Shown here: positions 8,607 through 16,013 of the stretch, piece after piece
How positions within the stretch are numbered: the first letter of the stretch is position 1
Layout: every line of letters begins with the position of its first letter
Origin: Palsa-360 sp963719875
GTDB taxonomy: Bacteria; Acidobacteriota; Terriglobia; Acidiferrales; UBA7541
Assembly: GCA_963719875.1 (NCBI GenBank)
Contig: CAVRDJ010000004.1
Coordinates: 434,001-498,000 of the forward strand
Length of the DNA: 64,000 bases
Direction of reading: 5' to 3'
Position numbers and translations under genes: made by a program
The notes under the pieces: generated by a model
Database searches by the model: none
What the model was told of the DNA's origin: nothing
Seen by the model: only the letters and a program-made list of their open reading frames with translations

Positions 8607-9908
8607 TCAGCCCTGGACCAGATCGCGCAGCAATTGCTCCGCGCGACCCCGCTCCAGCGCATACTCCGCGTCCGTGATTGTGCCCGCCTGGCGCCGCAAT
8701 TCGAGACGCAGCAAGGTATCTTTCAGGGAGTCCAGATTCGAGTTCACTTCCTGCTTGACTCTCTCCACCGGCGGAGGTGCGGGCGCGGGAGTTGCTGCTT
8801 TCATTTGAGCCGCGCGCTGCGCCTTGCGGCCTTTGGGAGTCGGTTGCGGCGCGGGCGCGCTTGCTACTTCAGGAACCGGTTGGCGCAGCAGCAAACCCAC
8901 CCCTACGGCGAAGATTGCCGCAAGACCGCCCAGCAATATCCACCTTTCGTTGCCGAGGCGCGCTGGCGCACTTTCAATCGTCGTTTCCGGGCTGGAATCC
9001 CGGCCATTCACCTGATCTGGCGAAGAACCCGACGCCGAAGCTTCCGCGGGAGGAGGCGCAGTCCCCGAGACTGTGACATCAAATCCATTCCCCGCCTTCA
9101 AGGACTCTTTTGAAAATACGTTGTAGCCTTGCTCGGTGCCTGCGGCGTTAAATCCCGCGCTGGCCACCTGCATCGTCGGCGGAATCACCAGCAGGACGCG
9201 TTGCGCGTCATAGGTAGAAGATTCGCGAATCTGGGCTTGATTGCCGGTGTACGGAACGATGTAAGAGATCCGCACACCGTTTTGTCCCGGCTGAAAAGCG
9301 TAGGAGATTGCGTAACGGCCCTTACCCTTGTCGATCGTGCCCTGCCGCACGGGCATGCCCGAAGGACCAAACGTGGAAACCTGGTCGAGGTCGGCGCCCT
9401 GGGGAATCGTGAACTCGAAATTACCATCCTGCTTGAAATAGGCGGCCGGAGGATTCGAGTTGTTCTGGATGGAGTACTCTTCGCCCACCATCAATTTGTC
9501 GCCGTTGGGCTGGAACACGAGAAGCCGCAGCGGGACCTGGATGGCCGCGGGATTGGTGGTGGCTTCGTAGATCGTGACATCGACGTTCGAGGTGCCCGGC
9601 GTGAGTGGCTGGTGAAAGAAGACGCCACGATACACCGCGCGGATCAGCATCGGGCCTTGGCCGATGCCAGGGTTATCGAAATGATAGCGCCCGTCGGAGT
9701 CAGTCTTGGTGCTGGCCACTACGGACATGCCGCCTTGCAACTGGATGAGCAGGACATCCACGCCTGCAGCGGCCTTATTGCTATTCGTGCCATTGTGGAC
9801 GACGCCAGAAACCGTTCCAGCCTGGGCGGCCGCCGACACCAGCAAGAGCACAGCAACGGCGCTCAATAGGCGCCGGCGAATCAGATAGTCCTGCAATTTC
9901 ATGAGCAA
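8607..9908 (-). CDS. exported carboxypeptidase-regulatory-domain protein of the ccm operon
   Basis: This protein of about 433 residues has a signal peptide (to about residue 30, ending AAAQA) and a carboxypeptidase-regulatory-like beta-sandwich at about 31-115. A second beta-rich region spans 120-285, followed by a Pro/Ser-rich linker, one membrane helix at about 325-342, and a cytoplasmic tail. The last 40 residues form a short helical hairpin rich in Leu/Arg/Glu. TTG at 9908 has GAGGA at good spacing; ATG at 9902 is the alternative. It sits between the ccmI-like gene and ccmA, so a role in cytochrome c or periplasmic protein handling is possible. No function can be assigned from sequence. 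Confidence 0.78.
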   Translation of the reverse strand: MLMKLQDYLIRRRLLSAVAVLLLVSAAAQAGTVSGVVHNGTNSNKAAAGVDVLLIQLQGGMSVVASTKTDSDGRYHFDNPGIGQGPMLIRAVYRGVFFHQPLTPGTSNVDVTIYEATTNPAAIQVPLRLLVFQPNGDKLMVGEEYSIQNNSNPPAAYFKQDGNFEFTIPQGADLDQVSTFGPSGMPVRQGTIDKGKGRYAISYAFQPGQNGVRISYIVPYTGNQAQIRESSTYDAQRVLLVIPPTMQVASAGFNAAGTEQGYNVFSKESLKAGNGFDVTVSGTAPPPAEASASGSSPDQVNGRDSSPETTIESAPARLGNERWILLGGLAAIFAVGVGLLLRQPVPEVASAPAPQPTPKGRKAQRAAQMKAATPAPAPPPVERVKQEVNSNLDSLKDTLLRLELRRQAGTITDAEYALERGRAEQLLRDLVQG

Positions 9909-9986
9909 AATAAATCCTCGTAAATTAAAAAATAATTGGCTGCGTTCCCCGCAAATTGAATTAGCGAGATCTCGCGGCCGGTTTTA

Positions 9987-10058
9987 GTAGCGCAGGCTTC
10001 AGCCTGTGGGGTTTAGGCCTTGCAAGCGCTAACCCCCACAGGCTGAAGCCTGCGCTAC
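9987..10058. repeat. REP-like inverted pair
   Basis: Two head-to-head elements, each reading GTAGCGCAGGCTTCAGCC followed by TGTGGGG, are separated by about 20 bases. Each can fold alone, and the pair can form a stem of about 25 base pairs. It lies between the ccmI-like gene (stop 14 bases away) and the regulatory-domain gene. The same sequence occurs at 38245-38331. Confidence 0.88.
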
Positions 10059-10072
10059 TAAAATCGGATTGA

Positions 10073-10432
10073 TTACTGCCGAGGATTCGCGGCCGTTGCC
10101 GGGTCGCGGCGCGGGATCGGCGCCTGGTTCCCGGTCACCCGTTCAATTTCCAGCAGCACTTGTGCCGCCTCGTTTTCCAGCGAATCCCTCATCTGTTCGT
10201 AGTCCTGCTCCGCGTACTTCCCTGCCCGGTTTTCAAATTTCAGATCACGCAAATTATCGTAGATCGAGTCCCGGCGCTCGAGGAGCTGATCGAGCTGCGA
10301 ACGGTGCGGCGCGGAATCTCCCGGATCCGGCTCAATCCAAAAAACAAACATGACCACAGCCAGGGTGAGAACAACGCAGGCCGAAAGCATCACCGTGTCC
10401 GGAAATATCAGTGCTGTCAGGGCGAGCGTCAT
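10073..10432 (-). CDS. short CcmI-like protein (membrane helix plus coiled coil)
   Basis: This is a 119-residue protein with one N-terminal membrane segment (about 12-33) followed by a charged helical region with heptad character (about 42-98). The order resembles the N-terminal part of CcmI, which passes apocytochrome c to the heme-ligation complex. The TPR domain of full-length CcmI is missing. It lies five bases behind ccmH, where ccmI usually sits. The call rests on topology and position, so it could also be an unrelated small membrane protein. Confidence 0.6.
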   Translation of the reverse strand: MTLALTALIFPDTVMLSACVVLTLAVVMFVFWIEPDPGDSAPHRSQLDQLLERRDSIYDNLRDLKFENRAGKYAEQDYEQMRDSLENEAAQVLLEIERVTGNQAPIPRRDPATAANPRQ

Positions 10433-10437
10433 TTTCT

Positions 10438-10956
10438 TCAGTCCTCGGTCTCACGGTCGGCTTGCTTCCGCGCGCGGTCGAGTTGGACATCATGAAGTTC
10501 GGAAGCCGCGGTATGAGGAACCGGCGGCGCGCTGGAAACCGTCGCCAGCCGAGCCACGTCCCGCTGCCGCCACAACCGAATCAGGGTCACAACAATTCCG
10601 AGGCCGATCGCGAACGCCACGCCCGGAATGTACCAGGCGATGGCATTGAATCCCTTGGTGGGCGGCGCGCTCAATACTTTTTCGCCGTACTCCTGCACGA
10701 AATCCTGAACGATCAAGTCATCCGCCTCGCCCTTGGCGACGTGCGCGTCCAGTTCCTTGAGCATGGGGCCGGATGACGGGCAGTTGATGTGATTGCACTG
10801 CGTGAGAATCTGTCCGCACCCGCACATGCACATCAGCTTCGTGCCCAGGGACTTGGCGCGATCGGTTTTCTGCGCGTCCACATGCAGGGGAACGAGAGCC
10901 GCCGCGACGCCCACGCACGCGGCGCAAATTAGCGCAAGGTGCCGGCGGTTAGTCAT
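10438..10956 (-). CDS. ccmH: cytochrome c maturation thiol-reductase CcmH
   Basis: CcmH keeps the apocytochrome CxxCH cysteines reduced for heme attachment. The protein is about 172 residues with an N-terminal signal/anchor (6-28), a Cys-rich segment CMCGCGQ at 43-49, more Cys at 54 and 59, and a C-terminal membrane helix (about 113-133). I start it at ATG 10956, whose ATGACTAA overlaps the end of ccmF; ATG 10962 is also possible. A longer open frame reaching 11088 lies inside ccmF and is unlikely. The dense CxCxC arrangement differs from the plain CxxC of enterobacterial CcmH. Confidence 0.9.
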   Translation of the reverse strand: MTNRRHLALICAACVGVAAALVPLHVDAQKTDRAKSLGTKLMCMCGCGQILTQCNHINCPSSGPMLKELDAHVAKGEADDLIVQDFVQEYGEKVLSAPPTKGFNAIAWYIPGVAFAIGLGIVVTLIRLWRQRDVARLATVSSAPPVPHTAASELHDVQLDRARKQADRETED

Positions 10957-13027
10957 GACCATCCGGCAAGTGCGATCGAGCGGAGTACGGTACCTGTGCA
11001 GGTTGCGCGCCTCCCGGCACGGGTGCGGATGCTCCCGCCGTGGCGGAAGACAGGACCATGACCGCCTGCCGGTTCGGCAGAAGAGCAAGAATCGTTCCCA
11101 GGACGACCACCGCGCCGCCCAGCCAAATCCACTTCACCAGCGGATTCAGGTACGCGTGAATCACGGGGAGATTGGTATCCGGATTCGTGCCGGCATAGAC
11201 GACGTAGAGGTCTTCACGAAGCGTCGAGGAGATCGCGACCATCGTGCCGGATTCCTGATTGGACGGATAAAAGCGCCGCGTGGGGTAGAGCATCATTACG
11301 GAGCGGCCGTTCTTGGAGACGTCAATCGTGGCGCGTTCGGCGCTGTAATTGGGTTCCTGAGTGGTGTCGTAATTCTGAAGTCCAAGATCATACGGCCCAA
11401 TGGCCATATGCGAACCGGCCGACATATCCATCTGCTTATCTTGATTGAACGCCTGGCCGCAGATGCCGATAAACACGAGCACCATTCCGAAGTGGACGAC
11501 GTATCCGCCGTAGCGCCGTGTATTCCGCATGGTGAGCTGCGAGGCGGAGGAAAAAAGATTGGAACCCGTGCGGGCGGAAATCACGCGCGCGCCGCGGTAA
11601 AACTCGGAGAGAATCGTCAATGTAACGAACCCGGAGAGCAGCAAGCACAGCGTCACATAAAACTCACGCAGTCCCAGAGCGACCGCGATCGCCGCGGCCA
11701 CGAAGCCGCCGATCAGCGGGAACCCGAAATTCTTGCGCAGGCTTTCGACGGAAGTCTTGCGCCAGGCGAGTAACGGGCCAACGCCAGTCAGAAACAGGAG
11801 AAACATTGCAATGGGAATATTCACACGATTGAAAAACGGAGGGCCAACGCTGATCTTCGATCCGCGCACCGCTTCGGAAAGCACCGGGAAGAGCGTGCCC
11901 GCCAGAACCGCGACGCAGGCAACCAGGAGAATCAGGTTGTTAAACAGGAAGCTGGACTCGCGCGAAAGCATGGAGTCCAGTTGATTGTCGCTGCGCAAGT
12001 AATCGCGATTCTTGAAGTAGGCCGCGAGGCACACGAGAATGATCAAGAGCAGGAAGCCCCAGAACCAGTGGCCAATGTTCGATTCCGCAAAGGCGTGGAC
12101 CGAGTTGACCGCGCCGCTGCGCGTCAGCGAAGTGCCCAGGATGCATAACATGAACGTCAGAAAAACCAGCCAGACGTTCCACACCCGCATCATCCCGCGC
12201 TTCTCCTGCATGATCACCGAATGCAGGAACGCCGTTCCAGTAAGCCATGGCATCAGGGACGCATTTTCGACCGGGTCCCAGCCCCAGTAACCGCCCCATC
12301 CCAGCACCGCATAGGCCCAGTGAGCGCCGAGCAGGATTCCAGCGGACTGGAAGGCCCAGGCGATCATGGTCCAACGGCGCGTCAGATGAATCCACTTTTC
12401 TCCGGGATATCGTCCGAGGAGCGCGGCCAAAGCAAAAGCAAACGGTATGGTGAACCCCGTGTAACCTGAATACAGTGTCGGGGGATGGATCGCCATCTCC
12501 GGATACTGGAGGAGCGGATTGAGGCCGCTCCCATCGGCGCGCGTCGCCAGGTGCAGAATCCCTCCGGCGCCGTGGCCCACAAGCACCTGGTAGGGGCTGG
12601 CGATAAAATTATTCATCGTCAGAAAGAAAATTTGAACGCCCGCTAGAACGACCCCGACGTACGGCATCAGCTCCGGATGCTTTCCCCGGTACGTAAAGAG
12701 CGCCGAAAACACGTAAATCGAAAGTAGGAAGCTCCAGAAGAGCAGCGAACCTTCCTGGCCCGACCAAAGCGCGGAGAATTTGTAATAGGGGGAAAGGTTC
12801 CGGTTGCTGTGCGCGGCGACGTACGCCATCGAAAAATTGTCGGTGAAAAACAGGTACCACAGGCTGGCGGTTCCAATCCAGATGAGAGCGCAAACCGCGA
12901 AGCCGGCATTTCGCGCGGACTTAATCAGGAGGGGACGCCGTGTGATAATCGCGGCGATGCCCCCGAAAATCGCATAGAGCGCGAAGGCGAACGCCAACAA
13001 CAATGAATACGAACCAAACAGATCCAA
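10949..13027 (-). CDS. ccmF: cytochrome c heme lyase subunit CcmF
   Basis: CcmF is the core of the heme-ligation complex, attaching heme from CcmE to apocytochrome c. It has 692 residues, typical for the family, with many membrane helices. The tryptophan-rich motif WGGYWGWDPVEN is at 244-255 and the conserved HPP at 181-183. A large periplasmic domain lies near the C-terminus, before the last helix. It follows ccmE by about 95 bases and overlaps ccmH. Confidence 0.96.
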   Translation of the reverse strand: MDLFGSYSLLLAFAFALYAIFGGIAAIITRRPLLIKSARNAGFAVCALIWIGTASLWYLFFTDNFSMAYVAAHSNRNLSPYYKFSALWSGQEGSLLFWSFLLSIYVFSALFTYRGKHPELMPYVGVVLAGVQIFFLTMNNFIASPYQVLVGHGAGGILHLATRADGSGLNPLLQYPEMAIHPPTLYSGYTGFTIPFAFALAALLGRYPGEKWIHLTRRWTMIAWAFQSAGILLGAHWAYAVLGWGGYWGWDPVENASLMPWLTGTAFLHSVIMQEKRGMMRVWNVWLVFLTFMLCILGTSLTRSGAVNSVHAFAESNIGHWFWGFLLLIILVCLAAYFKNRDYLRSDNQLDSMLSRESSFLFNNLILLVACVAVLAGTLFPVLSEAVRGSKISVGPPFFNRVNIPIAMFLLFLTGVGPLLAWRKTSVESLRKNFGFPLIGGFVAAAIAVALGLREFYVTLCLLLSGFVTLTILSEFYRGARVISARTGSNLFSSASQLTMRNTRRYGGYVVHFGMVLVFIGICGQAFNQDKQMDMSAGSHMAIGPYDLGLQNYDTTQEPNYSAERATIDVSKNGRSVMMLYPTRRFYPSNQESGTMVAISSTLREDLYVVYAGTNPDTNLPVIHAYLNPLVKWIWLGGAVVVLGTILALLPNRQAVMVLSSATAGASAPVPGGAQPAQVPYSARSHLPDGHD

Positions 13028-13121
13028 TGTAAGTCCTCGAATCCGGGCTGGTCACCGGTATCGTGCGGGATCACTTCCGATCAAAATCTGCATCTGCTTA
13101 ATCCGAATTGAGGCCAGCAGT

Positions 13122-13568
13122 CTAGCTCTTGCCGTTTTGATACGAATCGCCAGAGGCATTCCCCGGCTGCGTCTGGCCGGCCGGCGCCGCTTCATATTTA
13201 GATGCGCACTTGGCTTGAACCGTCTCGGCCACAAATCGTCCATCGGGCTGCACCTTGCCTTCGACCAGGCATTGCGCGCCATCCTTAAACGTATCGGGCA
13301 GCGGATCGGTGCCGACGTAACTGACCGGAAGGGCTTTTCCTTGCTCGACCAGGACGAAATCCACCCGCCCGGAATAGTGCTGGATCGAACCGTTCTTCAC
13401 ATCGCCGCCCACGCGAAGGCGCTGGTGCAGCGCCGAACCATTCAGCGTGGGAATCTCCGAGATCGTATGGTAGTAAGTCTTGCTTTGCTGCGCGCCAACA
13501 TAGGCCAGGCAGGAAAGAGTGACGACGATGATTGCGACTCCGATGCCAAACTTCGTTTTGGTATTCAC
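13122..13568 (-). CDS. ccmE: heme chaperone CcmE, CxxxY type
   Basis: CcmE binds heme covalently in the periplasm and carries it to CcmF. The protein has 148 residues, one N-terminal membrane anchor (about 8-26) and an OB-fold domain. The heme-binding motif is CASKY (Cys121 to Tyr125) rather than the common HxxxY, so heme would be held through a cysteine. CxxxY forms are known from some archaea and sulfate reducers. The start overlaps the preceding gene's stop by four bases (ATGA). Confidence 0.94.
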   Translation of the reverse strand: MNTKTKFGIGVAIIVVTLSCLAYVGAQQSKTYYHTISEIPTLNGSALHQRLRVGGDVKNGSIQHYSGRVDFVLVEQGKALPVSYVGTDPLPDTFKDGAQCLVEGKVQPDGRFVAETVQAKCASKYEAAPAGQTQPGNASGDSYQNGKS

Positions 13569-14245
13569 GAATTGCCCCCTGCTCCCAAATCACGTTCCGT
13601 CGATGTAAGTTGAATTCTATCATACCCCGGGGAAAGATTTTCGCGAGGTTCCACGGCAGCCACCGCCCCTTGGAACAGTTCCGTCCATTGCCGATCGCCT
13701 GTCCTTGGGATGGGCAGCGTTAGCCCCCGGTCCAGTGTCAGGACGGGGCCAAGTCCCGCGACTCTTAACAGTTCTACCAAGGGAATCAGTTCTTGGCCCA
13801 GCGGCGCAATTTGTTTCGGCTTGTAATTGAATTGGATTCGCCGGAGCAGGGTTGAACTGAGTCGAGCAATCGTCGAGGCGGCAGCCACGTCTTTCTCCGG
13901 AATCGAACATTCCGAAAGATAAGCCAGGTAGTATCCTCTTCGCTGAAATTCCGCGAGTTTTGCCGAGTCAGACGCGCGAGTGTCGGATCCAGGCGCTGCC
14001 TTGTCCGTGGAAGAGGAAATTCCAAGGGCCGCCAGAAATGGTTCGAAGAATTCCTTCGATTCCGAGGGGCCATAGAAATCGTCTTCCGGACGAATCGGGG
14101 GCGCCAACACAACGAATAGGACACTAATGTGCACCGGCCGAAACCGTGTGGCGAGTTCGAGACGGCGCACCCGCTCCGCGATGTGTTCAGGCGACGCAGG
14201 CAGGCCGCACCCATCGCAAGGAAGGCAATTCGGAGATGCTCCCAT
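13565..14245 (-). CDS. hypothetical protein at the head of the ccm operon
   Basis: This is a 226-residue protein I do not recognise. The N-terminus has three closely spaced cysteines (CLPCDGC, residues 8-14), followed by a helix and a beta-strand-like segment (HISVLFVVLAPP). Such an arrangement could bind a metal or cluster, but this is a guess. It has no signal peptide or clear membrane helix, so it is probably cytoplasmic. Its last four bases overlap the ccmE start, so it is very likely co-transcribed as the first gene of the operon. There is no strong ribosome binding site before the ATG at 14245, so the start is uncertain. Confidence 0.65.
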   Translation of the reverse strand: MGASPNCLPCDGCGLPASPEHIAERVRRLELATRFRPVHISVLFVVLAPPIRPEDDFYGPSESKEFFEPFLAALGISSSTDKAAPGSDTRASDSAKLAEFQRRGYYLAYLSECSIPEKDVAAASTIARLSSTLLRRIQFNYKPKQIAPLGQELIPLVELLRVAGLGPVLTLDRGLTLPIPRTGDRQWTELFQGAVAAVEPRENLSPGYDRIQLTSTERDLGAGGNS

Positions 14246-14510
14246 ATACGTTCAACATTTTACAGCAAATAGCAGCGGGAGAGGTACGGGAAACGCTGGA
14301 GGATCAATTCGTTGGAGAGACGTTGCAGCAGGCCATGCCCACATCACTCATCAGTTGAGGGGCGCGCCGTAATCGTGGATGGCGCGCCCTTCGACGCCCA
14401 ACCCTGCAGCTTGGGGGTCCAGGTGTGGATTCCGCCCGCGACGCTGCGGCACAGTCAGCGCCGGAGCCTGATTTGGGTGAATTATTTTTCCTGGAGGGAC
14501 AACTTTGACG

Positions 14511-14864
14511 CTACTTGCCTAGCTTATTTTGGAGGCAATATTTCAGTTCGGGGCTGATCTCGGTAATTTCCATGCCTGCGCTCACCAGGAACTTGCAGCT
14601 CAGGAGATCATGAGGATGCTCTTCATCCGTAAGTTTTCCGGCGACGCGGCAATATTGGCAATCCTGATTCCAGCAAAATCGGCCGTAAGGGATCGTTTCC
14701 GGGCTGATGTACTGAAAGCAGCGAAGAATCGTATTCTTCTCTGGGACTTGGAAAGTCTTCCCCAGAATCTTGATTTCGACCAGCCGTTCGTAGGGGCGAA
14801 AAATCTGCGTGGTCCCACTCGTCGCAGCTGTCTCTGAAACTTCTGGATCCGTCTGCTTGGACAT
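14511..14864 (-). CDS. small [2Fe-2S] ferredoxin-like protein
   Basis: This 117-residue protein has the plant-type [2Fe-2S] cysteine pattern: Cys64, Cys69, Cys72 (C-x4-C-x2-C) and Cys90. A beta-grasp-like start (VEIKILGKTFQVPEKNT) lies at 29-44. The fold resembles the N-terminal ferredoxin domain of respiratory complex I subunit G and related hydrogenase subunits. Two further cysteines (49 and 110) are present. It stands alone between the ccm operon and accA. The partner is unknown; an electron-transfer or sensing role is inferred. Confidence 0.75.
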   Translation of the reverse strand: MSKQTDPEVSETAATSGTTQIFRPYERLVEIKILGKTFQVPEKNTILRCFQYISPETIPYGRFCWNQDCQYCRVAGKLTDEEHPHDLLSCKFLVSAGMEITEISPELKYCLQNKLGK

Positions 14865-14993
14865 GAGAGGCCTGTCTCCGTCTATTCAGACTATGATGAG
14901 AGGGCACGGCACAACAATGAAGATGCTGCAATGTGGTGCGAAACCAGCAACGTTCTCTCGGAGGCTCGAAAACGGCGAGCGCGCCGGGCAAAT

Positions 14994-15950
14994 TCAAATT
15001 CGAGCGGCCTCGAAAAACTGTCCCATGCGGCGGAATTTCTCATAGCGGCGATCGAGGAGTTCGGCGATCGTGAGCCGCGAAAGATCGCGAAGCGCGTCGT
15101 CGAGAGCACCGCCGAGGAGCACGGCGGAAGCTTCGTGATCGAGATGCGCGCCGCCTTCCGGCTCGGGAATAATTTCGTCGATGATGCCGAGTTCTTTCAG
15201 GTCGGGCGCAGTAATCTTCAGCGCTTCGGCGGCCACTTCCGCTTTCGCCGCATCGCGCCAGAGAATCGACGCGCAACCTTCGGGAGAAATGACGGAGTAG
15301 ACAGAATTTTCGAGCATGTTCACTTGATCCCCGACGGCGATGGCCAGCGCGCCGCCCGAGCCGCCCTCTCCGGTGATGGTCACAACGATGGGAACGGGCA
15401 GACGCGCCATCTCGCGCAGATTTTTCGCGATGGCTTCCGCCTGGCCGCGCTCCTCCGCGTCGATTCCCGGATAGGCGCCCGGCGTATCAATGAACGTGAA
15501 AATCGGCCGGCCAAATTTCGCGGCGAGTTGCATGACGCGCAGCGCCTTGCGGTAGCCCTCGGGCTTGGCCTGGCCGAAATTTTGCGCCACACGTTGCTTG
15601 GTGTCCCGGCCCTTTTGCTGGCCGACGAGCACGACAGGACGCCCGCGGAAGCGCGCAAAACCCGTCACCATCGCGGCGTCATCGCCATACGCGCGGTCGC
15701 CGTGCAGTTCATGGAAATCCTCAAACAAGAGGCGGACGTAGTCCATCATGTAGGGACGCTGGGGATGCCGCGCCAGAAGCGTCCGCTGCCAGGCGCCCAT
15801 GTGCTCGTAAAAGTCGCGCCGCAATTGCGCCACTTCGCCGCGAACGCGGTCCAGTTCCGTAGAAGGAATGTCCGGCCTGGCCATGCGCTGCAGGTCGGCC
15901 AATTCCCGCTCCAGCTTTTCGATTTCCGCCTTTCGAGATTCTCGGGCCAT
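14994..15950 (-). CDS. accA: acetyl-CoA carboxylase carboxyltransferase subunit alpha
   Basis: AccA, with AccD, transfers the carboxyl group from biotin to acetyl-CoA to make malonyl-CoA for fatty acid synthesis. The 318-residue length is typical. Recognisable segments include the helical N-terminus (IEKLERELADLQ), HGDRAYGDDAAMV near 144-156, FIDTPGAYPG near 196-205, and GEGGSGGALAIAVGD near 240-255. It starts 63 bases behind dnaE and is co-directional. Confidence 0.96.
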   Translation of the reverse strand: MARESRKAEIEKLERELADLQRMARPDIPSTELDRVRGEVAQLRRDFYEHMGAWQRTLLARHPQRPYMMDYVRLLFEDFHELHGDRAYGDDAAMVTGFARFRGRPVVLVGQQKGRDTKQRVAQNFGQAKPEGYRKALRVMQLAAKFGRPIFTFIDTPGAYPGIDAEERGQAEAIAKNLREMARLPVPIVVTITGEGGSGGALAIAVGDQVNMLENSVYSVISPEGCASILWRDAAKAEVAAEALKITAPDLKELGIIDEIIPEPEGGAHLDHEASAVLLGGALDDALRDLSRLTIAELLDRRYEKFRRMGQFFEAARI

Positions 15951-16013
15951 AAATTTTAAGTTTGCACTGAAGTCTAGCCGTGCGGCATGCCGTGCCCCTA
16001 CCGCCGGCCCAAT

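Noticed and set aside
14236..14358. Possible 40-residue gene (MLPYTFNILQQ...) divergent from the ccm operon
   Set aside because: Overlaps the start of the unknown gene at 14245, has a poor ribosome site and no recognisable family.
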